Below, piece by piece: positions 32,090-42,223 of a DNA stretch of 64,000 nucleotides (positions are counted from its first letter, which is position 1; each line of letters opens with the position of its first letter). Both the position numbers and the translations under genes were made by a program. The DNA is from Lachnospiraceae bacterium (GTDB taxonomy: Bacteria > Bacillota > Clostridia > Lachnospirales > Lachnospiraceae): the NCBI GenBank assembly GCA_017430085.1, contig JAFRNR010000045.1, positions 1 to 64,000 on the forward strand, given 5' to 3'. Under the pieces are notes generated by a model. The model was not told the DNA's origin. It did not search any database and was given only the letters and a program-made list of their open reading frames with translations.

Positions 32090-33877
32090 TCATTCGCTGC
32101 GGGACGCGATCCGTCCGTCCTTTCTTTTATCTTCTTCGGAGAGTTCGTCGAACGGCACCAGGTTGTGGTGCATTTTGGCCAGGTCGTTCCGGGACGACTT
32201 GTCCGGGGAACCGCTGTAGACATAGCCTTCCGAGCGCATGTACGCGTTCCAGCGGCGGTGCTCGACGGTCTCGACCGCCCGGCGCTCCTCCGGTGTCCAG
32301 TCGTCCGCGTTTTTCCCGGCGCCCGGCATGCCCAGTTCCTCACGCAGCCTGTTGTGCAGGGCGGAGGCGACGGAGGAACGGTAATTGTATTCGTATTTCC
32401 AGAACTCGCCCCGGTCGGGATTGTAGCGGGAATGGATCTTCAGCCCGGCCTCGTCCAGTTCGGGGGCAAGGATGACTTTCTCCGAGAACGAATCCGGCAG
32501 GCTGCCGACGCATTCGATATCGTACGCCTGCGGCGGGTCGGCATGGTTGGCCGCGCCTTCCAGCGCCTCCTTTTCTTCGGGATCGTAGATCACCGCGCGG
32601 ATGACGGGACGGCAGTGCACCCTTTCGAACTGCATCCGCAGTTCCGCAGCCATCCGGATGTTCTCCTCGTCGCTGCCCAGCGAGACGAAGGCAAAGGTGG
32701 CGTCCGTCAACTCCGCGACCCGGTCCATGAACTCTTTGGATTCAAAATCGCAGCCGGAATGGACCGTGATGGTATACTCCGCCTCTCCCGGGACCGCGAC
32801 CCCGTTGCAGGAAGGATCGAGCAGGCCCGGCGCGATCCTGGCAAAATGCGACGCGGCGTGCTCATCGCTCCCGAACGCGTCGATGCACAGGTGATACCCG
32901 TCCATCTGACAGTACCAGCTCAGCGCTTTCAGCATTTCAGTCCCGTATTTCCCCATGCCGACGATCACGGCGTGGATCTTCCGGGAGCCGTCCGGCAGCG
33001 GCACCGCATCCCGGAACAGCCGTGCCCCGTTTTCATACAGATCACGGAGGATCAGCGAGCGGCAGACATTGACCCGGCGGACCGTAAGTTTGCCGGGGTC
33101 CCGCATCAGGAGCAGTTCCCCTTCCAGCCCCGAGGAAAATACGTACAGGGCGGTGTTTTCCCGCTCGCGGTACTTCGTGATCAGCCGGACCGCCTGGCGG
33201 ATGTTCGATTTTTCCTCCTTCATCAGGAAAAAGAACAGGGGCGAGGTCTTTCTCGGAAAACTGTAGTTGACGCTTAAAATGTCTTTTTTATACAGGATCG
33301 CGTTCAGGTCCCGGGCGGCTTCAAGCAGTTCTTCCTGCTCTTCTTCCTTCGCCTGATAGGCGTCCGCAAAGAGGAGCGCGGCGCGTCTGCGGGCCGGATC
33401 CCGGCGGATGCTGGCGGCCAGGGCAAGCGACTCCCTGTTCAGATCGGAAAAAACGTAAAGGCCGGCTTTGGCAGACAGCAGCTGATGCAGGAAAAGCCGG
33501 ATCTGGGCCATGAAGTTTTTGAAGAACGAGGCGATGATGCCGATGGACAGCAGCGGGGCCACCACGAACATCACGCGGTAAAAGACCCCGTAGGCAGGGG
33601 CCAGCCTGTTCCGCGAAAGCGCCAGGTCCGCCAGGACGTTTTCCTCGTCTATGTCCACGCTGAAGACCTTCAGCGTCCGGTGGATGCAGACCAGGATGTT
33701 GGTATAAAGCGGGATGAAACTGATCAGGACGGACAGGAAGACCCCGATGAAAAAGATCTGGAAAGGCGAAAAGAACCGATCCCTCCTGTTTTTATCCAGA
33801 AAGACCCGCAGGGCGCGCAGAGAAAACGCCGCAAAGATCACCAGGGCGATCACACCGAATATTACATACCGATCCAT
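32090..33877 (-). CDS. Membrane protein with TrkA-N-like domains and a C-terminal RyR domain
   Basis: A 595-aa protein. Three membrane segments lie at about 4-26, 39-62 and 96-119. A Rossmann-like region follows at about 138-260 (GLYVFSDLNRESLALAASI) and a TrkA-N-type domain at about 301-430 with AVIVGMGKYGTEMLKAL (GxGxxG). Residues about 528-590 match the RyR domain (TVEHRRWNAYMRSEGYVYSG and MHHNLVPFDELSEEDKRKD). The ATG at 33877 has GGAGG about 10 nt upstream. Bacterial RyR domains are proposed ligand-sensing modules, so a ligand-gated channel or transporter is a fair guess. The domain calls are seen; the function is inferred. Confidence 0.75.
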   Translation of the reverse strand: MDRYVIFGVIALVIFAAFSLRALRVFLDKNRRDRFFSPFQIFFIGVFLSVLISFIPLYTNILVCIHRTLKVFSVDIDEENVLADLALSRNRLAPAYGVFYRVMFVVAPLLSIGIIASFFKNFMAQIRLFLHQLLSAKAGLYVFSDLNRESLALAASIRRDPARRRAALLFADAYQAKEEEQEELLEAARDLNAILYKKDILSVNYSFPRKTSPLFFFLMKEEKSNIRQAVRLITKYRERENTALYVFSSGLEGELLLMRDPGKLTVRRVNVCRSLILRDLYENGARLFRDAVPLPDGSRKIHAVIVGMGKYGTEMLKALSWYCQMDGYHLCIDAFGSDEHAASHFARIAPGLLDPSCNGVAVPGEAEYTITVHSGCDFESKEFMDRVAELTDATFAFVSLGSDEENIRMAAELRMQFERVHCRPVIRAVIYDPEEKEALEGAANHADPPQAYDIECVGSLPDSFSEKVILAPELDEAGLKIHSRYNPDRGEFWKYEYNYRSSVASALHNRLREELGMPGAGKNADDWTPEERRAVETVEHRRWNAYMRSEGYVYSGSPDKSSRNDLAKMHHNLVPFDELSEEDKRKDGRIASRSE

Positions 33878-33905
33878 TCCCGGCCTTCCTCCTTCCTGCA
33901 CGTGA

Positions 33906-33934
33906 AAACCGGGGCGGACGATCCGCCCGCCCCG
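33906..33934 (-). terminator. Probable terminator after kbl
   Basis: On the minus strand CGGGGCGG (33927-33934) pairs with CCGCCCCG (33910-33917), followed by GTTTT. The short T-run makes it a weak or partial terminator before the RyR-domain gene. Confidence 0.5.
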
Positions 33935-33943
33935 TAACCTGTT

Positions 33944-35140
33944 TTATTTCAGTCCCATCTCCTCCCGGACTTCGATGAAGCATTTCACCGCGAAGTCCAG
34001 GTCTTCCTTCGTGTGCGCGGCGGAAAGCTGTGTACGGATGCGCGCCTTGCCGCGGGGCACCACGGGATACGAGAACGCCACCACATAGACGCCCTTGGCC
34101 ATCATGCGGCGGGCGAATTCCGCAGCGGTGCGCTCGTCGTACAGCATCACGGGGACGCAGGGGTGCGTGCCGGGGATGATGTCGAAGCCGTTGTCCACCA
34201 GCAGTTTGCGGTAGTAGACCGTGATCTCCTCCAGGTGGTCGCGGAGGGCGGTGCTCTCCTCCAGCATGTCTATCATTTCCATGCTGGCGCCGGCGATGGC
34301 GGGGGCCAGGGAGTTGGAGAACAGGTACGGACGGCTGCGCTGGCGCAGGAGGTCGATGATCTCCTGACGGCCGCTGGTGTAGCCGCCGGAAGCGCCGCCG
34401 AGCGCCTTGCCCAGCGTGCCGGTGATGATGTCCACGCGGCCCATCACGCCGTTGTATTCGGGCGTGCCCTTGCCGTGCGCGCCGACGAAGCCGACGGCGT
34501 GGGAATCGTCCACCATGACCATGGCGCCGTATTTGTCCGCCAGGTCGCAGACGCCCTTCAGGTTGGCGATGATGCCGTCCATGGAGAAGACGCCGTCCGT
34601 GGCGATCAGCTTGATCCGGGCGCCGGCGGCGTCCGCATCCTTGAGCTGCTGCTCCAGGTCTGCCATGTCGTTGTTCTTATAGCGGTAGCGTTTCGCCTTG
34701 CAGAGGCGCACGCCGTCGATAATGGAGGCGTGGTTGAGCTCGTCGGAGATCACCGCGTCGTTTTCGCCCAGCAGGGTCTCGAACAGGCCGCCGTTGGCGT
34801 CGAAGCAGGAGGAATACAGGATCGTGTCGTCGGTCTCCAGGAAGTGGCTGATCTTCTTCTCCAGCTGCTTGTGGATATCCTGCGTGCCGCAGATGAAGCG
34901 CACGGAGGCGACGCCGTAGCCGCGCTCGTCATTAGTCCGCTTCGCGGCTTCGATCAGGCGCGGGTTGTCGCCCATGCCCAGATAGTTGTTGGCGCACATG
35001 CAGAGGAGGCGGCGGCCGTCCTCCAGGATCACGTGGGCGCCCTGCGGGGATTTAAAGGGGGCTTCGCCCTTGAACAGGCCGGCTTCACGGATGCCGTCCA
35101 CTTCGGATTTGTAGAAGGATAATGCTTCTTGTTTGTTCGT
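33944..35140 (-). CDS. kbl: Glycine C-acetyltransferase (2-amino-3-ketobutyrate CoA ligase), start codon reads ACG
   Basis: A PLP enzyme splitting 2-amino-3-oxobutyrate with CoA into glycine and acetyl-CoA. Clear KBL motifs are [52 protein letters not shown] and the PLP lysine in [14 protein letters not shown]. Homology continues upstream of the first standard start (GTG at 35101) as [12 protein letters not shown], and at the expected start codon (35138-35140), 6 nt after AGGAG, the sequence reads ACG. Started there the protein is 398 aa, the normal length. Either ACG is used, the base is a mutation or error, or a shortened protein starts at 35101. It lies 24 bp after tdh, completing the threonine-to-glycine route. 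Confidence 0.88.
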   Translation of the reverse strand, partial: TNKQEALSFYKSEVDGIREAGLFKGEAPFKSPQGAHVILEDGRRLLCMCANNYLGMGDNPRLIEAAKRTNDERGYGVASVRFICGTQDIHKQLEKKISHFLETDDTILYSSCFDANGGLFETLLGENDAVISDELNHASIIDGVRLCKAKRYRYKNNDMADLEQQLKDADAAGARIKLIATDGVFSMDGIIANLKGVCDLADKYGAMVMVDDSHAVGFVGAHGKGTPEYNGVMGRVDIITGTLGKALGGASGGYTSGRQEIIDLLRQRSRPYLFSNSLAPAIAGASMEMIDMLEESTALRDHLEEITVYYRKLLVDNGFDIIPGTHPCVPVMLYDERTAAEFARRMMAKGVYVVAFSYPVVPRGKARIRTQLSAAHTKEDLDFAVKCFIEVREEMGLK

Positions 35141-35164
35141 GTTCTTCTCCTTTTATTGTGATCG

Positions 35165-36220
35165 TCAGATATTCGTCCAGTCGAGGATGACTTTTCCGGA
35201 ATTGCCGGAGATCATCGCGGCAAAGCCTTTTTCAAAATCGCGGATATCGAAATGATGCGTGATGATCTGCGAGATGTCCAGGCCCGCCTGCAGCATGGTG
35301 GTCATGGAATACCAGGTATCCCATACTTTCCGGCCGTAGATGCCCTTCAGGGACAGGCCGTTGAAAATGACCGTCTCCAGATCCACCGGGGTGGAGGTGC
35401 CCTGCAGGCCCAGCAGCGCTATCTTGCCGCCGTGCTTCATGGAGTGGATCATGCTGTGCAGCGCGGAAGAGGCGCCGGACATTTCCAGGCCCACGTCGAA
35501 GCCTTCGGTCATGCCGATCTCCTTCATGACGTCCTGCAGTTTTTCCCGGCCCAGGTTCACGGGGCGGGTAGCGCCGAGTTTCTTCGCCAGGTCGAGGCGG
35601 TAATCGTTGAAGTCCGTCACGACGACGTGGCGCGCGCCCGCAAAGCGGACGATGGCGGCGGCCATGATGCCGATGGGGCCGGCGCCGGCGATCAGCACGT
35701 CCTCGCCCAGCACTTCGTAAGTCAGCGCGGTATGCGTGGCGTTGCCGAACGGATCGAAAATGGCATACATGTCATCGGAAATGGCCGGTTTGCAGGGCCA
35801 TACGTTGGAGGACGGGATCACCAGGTACTCCGCAAACGCGCCGTTGCGGTTCACACCCACGCCCTTGGCGTCCTTGCAGTTCTCCTTGTGGCCTTCCAGG
35901 CAGTTGCGGCACTTGCCGCAGGTGATGTGGCCTTCGCCGGAGACCCGGTCGCCCGGATGGAAGCCTTCCACGCCGGCGCCTACTTCCACGACCTCGCCCA
36001 CGTACTCGTGGCCGGCGGTCAGGCCGATCGGGATCGTATGCTGCGCCCAGTCGTTCCACTGCCAGATGTGCACGTCGGTCCCGCAGATGGCGGTCTTTTT
36101 GATTTTGATCTTCACGTCATTCGGACCGACCGGGGGGATAGGGACGCGCTTCATCCACAGACCTTCTTCGGGCTTGTCCTTCACCAGAGCCCACATCATG
36201 CCGTCATTCATCTCACTCAT
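35165..36220 (-). CDS. tdh: L-threonine 3-dehydrogenase
   Basis: A 351-aa zinc alcohol-dehydrogenase-family enzyme oxidising threonine to 2-amino-3-oxobutyrate with NAD. Visible are the catalytic zinc site [22 protein letters not shown], the structural zinc cysteines [15 protein letters not shown], and the nucleotide-binding [17 protein letters not shown]. The ATG at 36220 has GGAGGAGAAA directly upstream; the longer frame to 36313 is inside acpS. Its product is the substrate of kbl, the next gene. Confidence 0.95.
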   Translation of the reverse strand: MSEMNDGMMWALVKDKPEEGLWMKRVPIPPVGPNDVKIKIKKTAICGTDVHIWQWNDWAQHTIPIGLTAGHEYVGEVVEVGAGVEGFHPGDRVSGEGHITCGKCRNCLEGHKENCKDAKGVGVNRNGAFAEYLVIPSSNVWPCKPAISDDMYAIFDPFGNATHTALTYEVLGEDVLIAGAGPIGIMAAAIVRFAGARHVVVTDFNDYRLDLAKKLGATRPVNLGREKLQDVMKEIGMTEGFDVGLEMSGASSALHSMIHSMKHGGKIALLGLQGTSTPVDLETVIFNGLSLKGIYGRKVWDTWYSMTTMLQAGLDISQIITHHFDIRDFEKGFAAMISGNSGKVILDWTNI

Positions 36221-36644
36221 TTTCTCCTCCTGTTTCGGGGCGGGCGAAGGGGTCCGCTCCTTCTTTGTCAGGGCCCTGCGCCAGCGCGAAAGCGATGGCC
36301 AGGCTGCCTTCATGGGTTATTGACAGGAGCATCTCGTCCATGCCCCTGGAATTCTGGATCTCGCGCGCTTTTCCCGTGATCCGGTAATAAGGCCGGCCGG
36401 CGGGATCATGCAGCACTTCCACCTCTTTAAGGGAAAAGCCCCGCACCCCGGTGCCCAGGGCTTTGGCGAAGGCCTCCTTCGCGGCAAACATACCGGCCAT
36501 GCTCTGCGCCTGACCGACGCCTTTCTGCTGCAGATACGCTCTTTCCTCATCGGAAAAGTACCGGAGAGCAAACGTGCTGTCCGGCGGATAGGATCTCATC
36601 CGGGATATCCGGCATGCGTCGACGCCGATACCGAGAATGATCAT
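36213..36644 (-). CDS. acpS: Holo-[acyl-carrier-protein] synthase
   Basis: A 143-aa phosphopantetheinyl transferase that activates ACP. Motifs are [15 protein letters not shown] (metal Asp, residues 2-16) and [18 protein letters not shown] (Glu-Lys, about 51-68). The ATG at 36644 is chosen because the family begins two to three residues before GIGVD. The C-terminal 20 residues (after FALAQG) are an extension. It overlaps tdh by 8 bp. Confidence 0.93.
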   Translation of the reverse strand: MIILGIGVDACRISRMRSYPPDSTFALRYFSDEERAYLQQKGVGQAQSMAGMFAAKEAFAKALGTGVRGFSLKEVEVLHDPAGRPYYRITGKAREIQNSRGMDEMLLSITHEGSLAIAFALAQGPDKEGADPFARPETGGENE

Positions 36645-36668
36645 GGCTCGTCCGTTCCTCTGTTTCAA

Positions 36669-37613
36669 TTACCACTTGATGCCCTGGCCGAGGCGCCGGG
36701 GCAGGGTGTTTTTCCACAAATGATATTTCTGAAGCGTGCGCAGACGGCCCAGCCGGCCCTGATCCGTCAGGGAGATAAAGGCCTTGCAGGTCTTCTTCTG
36801 CTTATCGCTTAATTCCGTTTCATAGCACGCCAGGAACGCTTTGGTCTGGGCGATGCTGTCATCCCGCATCTGGCGGGCGTAGTCCCCTTTCAGGCGGCCC
36901 AGCATGTAGGACAGCGAGCCGGCGTTTTTCGCGCCGACGACGTTGCGGCCGTGCTGGCGGTAGTCCATGGTGGCTTCCGGCAGGAAGACGGCTTTGCCCA
37001 GGGCCGAGGCGACGAGGGCGATCCACCAGTCATGCATCAGCATGTGCGGTTCGTTTTCTGCGCGCGCGGCCAGGGCGGCGAGCGGGCGGTTCATCATCAT
37101 GGTGCAGCCGGTGACGACGTTCTGTACCAGCAGCTGCGGGAACGCCAGGCGTGAGCCATTGATCTTTGAAAAGTGCATAAAGCTGGGATCGATCTCCTGC
37201 AGGTCTCCGTCCACCACGCGCAGATCCGTATGCACGAGCAGCGGGATCTGGCCGCCGGCCTGCTTTTCCGCGGCCTCCATGGCTTCCAGGGTCCTGCGCA
37301 CCTTGTCCGGGTGCCAGATGTCGTCCTGGTCCGCACACATCGTGTACGGGGCTTCGCCGCCGAAGCGGCTGATCAGGTACATGAAGTGCTTCTGGGCGCT
37401 GCCGAAGCGCTGGCCGGAGCGGTGATGGGCGATGCGGTCCGGATGCGAACGGGCATAGAAATCCAGGACGTCCGCGGTGTCCTCCCCGTCGTCGGACAGG
37501 ATCAGGAACCAGTCTTCGCAGTCCTGGGCCAGGATGGACTCGATCTGGGCGCCCACATAGGCGGCGCCTTTGTAGGCCGCCAGCAGAATTGTGACTTTCT
37601 TGTCGTGTATCAT
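36669..37613 (-). CDS. Family 2 glycosyltransferase, putative rhamnosyltransferase-type
   Basis: A 314-aa GT-A enzyme starting KKVTILLAAYKGAAYVGAQI, with the nucleotide-sugar DD site LILSDDGEDT and the metal DxD-like MCADQDDIWHPDKV. The acceptor region has HDWWIALVASALGKAVF. This is typical of cell-surface polysaccharide rhamnosyltransferases. It overlaps the rfbC stop by 4 bp, so a role with dTDP-L-rhamnose is likely. The acceptor is unknown. Confidence 0.85.
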   Translation of the reverse strand: MIHDKKVTILLAAYKGAAYVGAQIESILAQDCEDWFLILSDDGEDTADVLDFYARSHPDRIAHHRSGQRFGSAQKHFMYLISRFGGEAPYTMCADQDDIWHPDKVRRTLEAMEAAEKQAGGQIPLLVHTDLRVVDGDLQEIDPSFMHFSKINGSRLAFPQLLVQNVVTGCTMMMNRPLAALAARAENEPHMLMHDWWIALVASALGKAVFLPEATMDYRQHGRNVVGAKNAGSLSYMLGRLKGDYARQMRDDSIAQTKAFLACYETELSDKQKKTCKAFISLTDQGRLGRLRTLQKYHLWKNTLPRRLGQGIKW

Positions 37614-38215
37614 GTGAAGATCCAGCTGTCCTTCATCAGGGGGTGGTTTTCGTCTTTCGCGCTCAGGATGAGCGGCCTGCCGTCAGTCATCCGGTAGGCT
37701 GAGGCGAGAGGCGCGCCGGGGTATTCCCCGGTCAGTTCCGGCCATTCGATGCCGAGGGCCGGGTCGTTGAAGGCGATGCCGCCCTCGTCGCCCGGGTGAT
37801 AAAAATCGTTGACTTTATAGCAGAATTCCGCTTCGTCGCTCAGGACCAGGTAGCCGTGCGCGAAGCCTTCGGGCACGTACATCTGGCGGAAATTGTCCTC
37901 GCTCAGGATCTCTCCGTGCCATTGTCCGAAGGTGGCGCTGCCCTGCCGCAGGTCCACCGCCACGTCAAAGACGCGGCCGCGGCCGGCGCGGACCAGTTTG
38001 GCCTGCGGGAAATGCTTCTGGAAATGCAGGCCGCGCAGCACGCCCCTGACGGAGCGGCTCACATTGTCCTGCACAAAGTGCGTATCGATGCCGGCTTCCG
38101 CGAAATCCCGCTCGTTGTAGAATTCCACGAAAAAGCCCCGCGCGTCGCGGTGCACGGTCGGTTCTATCACCAGCAATCCTTCGATGCCGGTCTCTCTGAC
38201 TGTTATCTGGCTCAC
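37610..38215 (-). CDS. rfbC: dTDP-4-dehydrorhamnose 3,5-epimerase
   Basis: A 201-aa cupin enzyme with SVRGVLRGLHFQKHFPQAKL (catalytic His, about 63) and the Tyr/Asp region AEFCYKVNDFYHPGDEGGI. It performs the third step in dTDP-L-rhamnose synthesis. It overlaps rfbD by 4 bp and the glycosyltransferase by 4 bp. Confidence 0.95.
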   Translation of the reverse strand: MSQITVRETGIEGLLVIEPTVHRDARGFFVEFYNERDFAEAGIDTHFVQDNVSRSVRGVLRGLHFQKHFPQAKLVRAGRGRVFDVAVDLRQGSATFGQWHGEILSEDNFRQMYVPEGFAHGYLVLSDEAEFCYKVNDFYHPGDEGGIAFNDPALGIEWPELTGEYPGAPLASAYRMTDGRPLILSAKDENHPLMKDSWIFT

Positions 38216-39147
38216 CGGATCACCTCGATCTCCTGTAAATAGCGGTGCAGGGCGTCCTGCCAGTCCGGCAGGAGCGCAAAACCCTTTTCGGTCAGTTTGG
38301 ATTTATCCAGCCGGCTGTTGAACGGGCGGGCGGCGGCCGACGCGCCGTATTCCGCCGTGGTGACGGGCGTCACTTTCACGTCTTTTCCGGCCTGGCGGAA
38401 GATCTCCTGCGCGAAATCGTACCAGGATATAAAGCCGCCTTCGTTGGTGGCGTGATAATAGCCGTACTCTTCCGTTTCGATCATGTCCGCGAGCAGGCGC
38501 GCCAGGTCGAGCGTGTAGGTCGGCGTGCCGATCTGGTCGCAGACGACCCGCAGTTCCGGATGCGTCTCCGCCAGGCGCAGCATGGTCTTGACGAAGTTCT
38601 GGCCGTTCCTGCCGAACACCCAGGCGATGCGGACGATGAAATACTTATCCAGGTTTCCGGACACAGCCAGTTCCCCGGCCAGTTTGGATTCGCCGTACAC
38701 GTTCAGCGGCGCGTAGTCCTTGCAGTCCGGATTCCAGGGCGTTTCCCCCTGGCCGTCGAACACGTAGTCCGTGCTGATGTACAGCATTTTCCCGCCGGTC
38801 TTCGCGACGGCGCGGGCCAGGTACAGGGGGGCGGCGCCGTTGATGGACATGACTTTATCCCGCAGGGCGGGGTCCTCGGCCTTGTCCACGGCCGTCCAGG
38901 CGGCGCAGTGGATGACGGCCTGGGGGCGGATCATGCGGATCACGCGTTTCACGGCCCGTTCGTCCGTCAGGTCCAGGCTCACGTAGGGGGCTTCGCAGAC
39001 CGGGCTGCCGTCCGGCAGGCCCGCGTACGCCTCCGTGATATCGCTGCCCACCGCCACATGGCCGCGGCGGTCCAGTTCGTTCATCACATCATGTCCCAGC
39101 TGGCCGTTGACGCCGGTCACCAGGATGCGCATGGTCTTATCGCTCAT
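38212..39147 (-). CDS. rfbD: dTDP-4-dehydrorhamnose reductase
   Basis: A 311-aa short-chain-type reductase starting with the nucleotide loop MRILVTGVNGQLGHDVMNEL and containing YISTDYVFDGQGETPW and the catalytic NVYGESKLAGE (YxxxK). It makes dTDP-L-rhamnose, the last step of the pathway. It overlaps rfbB and rfbC by 4 bp each. Confidence 0.95.
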   Translation of the reverse strand: MSDKTMRILVTGVNGQLGHDVMNELDRRGHVAVGSDITEAYAGLPDGSPVCEAPYVSLDLTDERAVKRVIRMIRPQAVIHCAAWTAVDKAEDPALRDKVMSINGAAPLYLARAVAKTGGKMLYISTDYVFDGQGETPWNPDCKDYAPLNVYGESKLAGELAVSGNLDKYFIVRIAWVFGRNGQNFVKTMLRLAETHPELRVVCDQIGTPTYTLDLARLLADMIETEEYGYYHATNEGGFISWYDFAQEIFRQAGKDVKVTPVTTAEYGASAAARPFNSRLDKSKLTEKGFALLPDWQDALHRYLQEIEVIR

Positions 39148-40163
39148 CGGTTTTCATACATCTTTCGGTAGTAGTCTTTATATTCGCCGGAAATGATGGT
39201 CTCCCACCATTCCTTGTTGTCCAGATACCAGCAGATGGTCTTTTTGATGCCGTCCGCGAACATCGTCTCCGGCAGCCAGCCGAGTTCGGCATGGATCTTG
39301 GAGGGGTCGATGGCGTAACGCATGTCGTGGCCCTTGCGGTCCGTCACGAAGGTGATCAGGTCCTCGGACTTGCCGAGTTCTTTGATGATCAGCTTCACGA
39401 TGTCGATGTTCGCCATCTCGTTGTGGCCGCCGATGTTGTAGACTTCGCCTTCTCTCCCGTTCCGGATGATCAGGTCGATGGCCTTGCAGTGGTCTTCCAC
39501 ATACAGCCAGTCGCGCACGTTCAGGCCCTTGCCGTACACCGGCAGCGGCTTGTCCGCCAGGCAGTTGGCGATCATCAGCGGGATCAGTTTCTCCGGGAAC
39601 TGGTAAGGCCCGTAGTTATTGGAGCAGCGCGACACGGACACGGGCAGGCCGTAGGTCCGGTGGTACGCCATGACCAGCAGGTCCGCCGCCGCTTTGGAGC
39701 TGGAGTAGGGCGAGCTGGTGTGGAGCGGCGTTTCCTCTGTGAAAAGCAGATCCGGGCGGTCCAGCGGCAGGTCGCCGTAGACTTCGTCCGTGGAAACCTG
39801 GTGGTAGCGGCGGATGCCGTATTTCCGGCAGGCGTCCATCAGCACGGCGGTGCCCATGATGTTGGTCTCCAGGAAGACGCCGGGATTTTCGATGGAGCGG
39901 TCCACGTGGCTTTCCGCCGCGAAGTGCACGACAATGTCCGGCCGTTCTTCCTCAAACAGCCGGTACACCGCCTCGCGGTCGCAGATATCGCCGCGGACAA
40001 AGCGGAAGTTCGGCAGTTGCAGCACGTCCTTCAGCGTGCTCAGATTGCCGGCGTACGTCAGTTTGTCCAGACAGACCAGGCGGTCCTCCGGATGATGTTC
40101 GAGTTCATAAAAGATGAAATTGCTTCCGATAAAGCCGGCACCGCCGGTGATAAGTATGGTCAT
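39144..40163 (-). CDS. rfbB: dTDP-glucose 4,6-dehydratase
   Basis: A 339-aa enzyme with TILITGGAGFIGSNFIFYEL, FAAESHVDRSIENP, the catalytic VSTDEVYGDLPLD and YSSSKAAADLLVMAYHRTYG, and CSNNYGPYQFPEKLIPL. It performs the second step of dTDP-rhamnose synthesis. It lies 18 bp after rfbA in the same direction. Confidence 0.96.
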   Translation of the reverse strand: MTILITGGAGFIGSNFIFYELEHHPEDRLVCLDKLTYAGNLSTLKDVLQLPNFRFVRGDICDREAVYRLFEEERPDIVVHFAAESHVDRSIENPGVFLETNIMGTAVLMDACRKYGIRRYHQVSTDEVYGDLPLDRPDLLFTEETPLHTSSPYSSSKAAADLLVMAYHRTYGLPVSVSRCSNNYGPYQFPEKLIPLMIANCLADKPLPVYGKGLNVRDWLYVEDHCKAIDLIIRNGREGEVYNIGGHNEMANIDIVKLIIKELGKSEDLITFVTDRKGHDMRYAIDPSKIHAELGWLPETMFADGIKKTICWYLDNKEWWETIISGEYKDYYRKMYENR

Positions 40164-40181
40164 AGGTCCTCCCCTGACAGG

Positions 40182-41066
40182 TCAATATCGAATTTTCCCT
40201 TCCGCGGCCTGCTTTAAGTGCTGGCCGTAAGGCGATTTACCGTAGCGTTCCGCGGCTGCGAGCAGGCTTTCTTTGTCGATCCAGCCCTGCAGCCAGGCGA
40301 TCTCCTCCAGCGCAGCGATCTGCGCGCTCTGGCGGGTCTCGATGGTGCGGACGAAATTGGTGGCCTCCGCCAGCGAATCCATGGTGCCGGTGTCCAGCCA
40401 GGCGTAGCCGCGGCCCAGGAGCTGCACGTTCAGCGAGCCGTCTTCCAGGTAGAAGCGGTTCAGGTCCGTGATCTCCAGTTCCCCGCGCTTGCTGGGACGC
40501 ACTTTTTTCGCCATCTCCACGACGCGGTTGTCGTAGAAATACAGGCCGGTGATACAGTAATTGCTCTTCGGGTGCTCGGGTTTTTCTTCCACGGAGATCA
40601 CGCGGCCTTCATCATCGAATTCCACGATGCCGAAGCGTTCGGGATCCGAGACATAGTAGCCGAAGATCGAAGCGCGGCCGGCCTCCGCGTCGGCTTTGGC
40701 CTTGCGCAGGCGGTCGCCGAGGCCGGCGCCGTAAAAGATGTTGTCGCCGAGGACCATCGCGCAGCAGTCGTCGCCGATGAATTCCTCCCCGATCAGGAAG
40801 GCCTGCGCGAGGCCGTCTGGACTGGGCTGTTCCTTGTAGCTGAGCCGCAGGCCGAATTCGCTGCCGTCACCGAGCAGGCGCTCGAAATTCGGCAGGTCGG
40901 TGGGCGTGGAGATGATCAGGATATCCCGGATGCCCGCGAGCATCAGCGTGGACAGGGGATAATAGATCATCGGTTTATCATAGACCGGCAGCAGCTGCTT
41001 GGACGTCACCATCGTCAGCGGATAAAGCCGGGTGCCGGCGCCGCCTGCCAGAACGATCCCTTTCAT
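40182..41066 (-). CDS. rfbA: Glucose-1-phosphate thymidylyltransferase
   Basis: A 294-aa nucleotidyltransferase starting [20 protein letters not shown], with [16 protein letters not shown] and the metal-binding [10 protein letters not shown]. The ATG at 41066 is fixed by this conserved N-terminus and an AAGGAGA-type site; the longer open frame overlaps the gene before. It performs the first step of dTDP-rhamnose synthesis. Confidence 0.96.
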   Translation of the reverse strand: MKGIVLAGGAGTRLYPLTMVTSKQLLPVYDKPMIYYPLSTLMLAGIRDILIISTPTDLPNFERLLGDGSEFGLRLSYKEQPSPDGLAQAFLIGEEFIGDDCCAMVLGDNIFYGAGLGDRLRKAKADAEAGRASIFGYYVSDPERFGIVEFDDEGRVISVEEKPEHPKSNYCITGLYFYDNRVVEMAKKVRPSKRGELEITDLNRFYLEDGSLNVQLLGRGYAWLDTGTMDSLAEATNFVRTIETRQSAQIAALEEIAWLQGWIDKESLLAAAERYGKSPYGQHLKQAAEGKIRY

Positions 41067-41100
41067 AAATGTCTCCTTTCCGGTCCGGGACGGGCTGTTT

Positions 41101-42222
41101 TCAGTCTTCTTCCAAAGGGTGGGAGGCCTTGGTGGGCCTGGCCGCCCGGGATTCCGCCTCCCGGTCCAGCCGGGGCAGATACGCCTTCCAGCTGTCATAA
41201 AGATTATTGTATAATTCGTCGTCGAAATGCTTCGTGCTCAGGCTGTCGAAGAGGTTGTGGATCTGTGCCAGATCGTCTTCTTTCACAGGATCCAGGTTGT
41301 ACATTTCCAGGAAGACGCCGTAGGCCTCGCGCAGTTCACGGTCCGTGTCCAGGTCGCTGCGGACGCCCTCCAGTTCGATGCTGTAGCGCGCCACGGCATC
41401 GCTGACGGCTTTGCTGCGCCGCCGCTCCAGCGACGGGATCAGGATGCCCGCGCTGACGCAGAGCAGGATGGCGGCCGTGAGCAGGATCCGCAGCCAGAAA
41501 GCCGGCCGGCCTTCCAGCGCCCGCCGCACCTTGTCCGTTTTCTCCGATGCCTCCTCCCGGACGGCCGAAGCCGTCCCGCGCAGCGTCCGGCGCCCGATCT
41601 GGGGCGTGCGGATATCCTCCGCCATTTCGCGGAGCATGTGCAGGCAGAACGTATTGCCCACATCCGCCTTCAGGACCGTGCGCAGTTCGCGCTCGGCTTT
41701 GCTGTATTTGCTTTCGGAATAATACAGCAGGGCCAGCAGGCTGTGGGCTTTCAGCATTTTCGGATGGTGTGCGGTCACCCATTCCAGCTGCAGGATCGCG
41801 AGGTCCTCGCTGCCTTTTCTGGCGTAATCCAGGGCGAAATTGAATTTGCGGATGCCCTGGGAGGCCGTATCCATCTCCAGGCGGTTGTCCTGGAGGTATT
41901 TGACATAGCCGGAAGCCGGATTGTTCTCCGGCTGGTAATGCGTGCTGACGACCCATTCGCAGAGCGCCCGGACGGTCTCCCCCATCTCATACAAAACCAG
42001 CCCCAGCAGGTTCCGTGCCAGGGTGTTCTTCTTGTCGATCTGAAGGGCAAAGGAGAGATCCTCCGCAGCGCCGGTCAGGTCCCGCACGCGGGCCTTTTCC
42101 AGGCCGTAATTGTAATACCGGAGGGAGAGTCGGACGATCCTCCGGTAAAGTCTGACGTCTGCGCCGCAGTGCAGACAGAACTGCCCCGATCCCAGCGTAT
42201 TTCCGCACCGGTAACAGAGCAT
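41101..42222 (-). CDS. Zinc-ribbon and TPR membrane protein
   Basis: A 373-aa protein: an N-terminal zinc ribbon ([18 protein letters not shown], residues 3-20), TPR-like helices (about 25-200, e.g. [20 protein letters not shown]), one membrane segment (about 246-264, [17 protein letters not shown]) and an extracytoplasmic helical tail ending in charged residues. It starts directly after the 44-aa gene and precedes rfbA by 34 bp. The same small gene plus zinc-ribbon/TPR pairing is seen in other Lachnospiraceae. The function is unknown. Confidence 0.75.
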   Translation of the reverse strand: MLCYRCGNTLGSGQFCLHCGADVRLYRRIVRLSLRYYNYGLEKARVRDLTGAAEDLSFALQIDKKNTLARNLLGLVLYEMGETVRALCEWVVSTHYQPENNPASGYVKYLQDNRLEMDTASQGIRKFNFALDYARKGSEDLAILQLEWVTAHHPKMLKAHSLLALLYYSESKYSKAERELRTVLKADVGNTFCLHMLREMAEDIRTPQIGRRTLRGTASAVREEASEKTDKVRRALEGRPAFWLRILLTAAILLCVSAGILIPSLERRRSKAVSDAVARYSIELEGVRSDLDTDRELREAYGVFLEMYNLDPVKEDDLAQIHNLFDSLSTKHFDDELYNNLYDSWKAYLPRLDREAESRAARPTKASHPLEED

Positions 42223-42223
42223 G

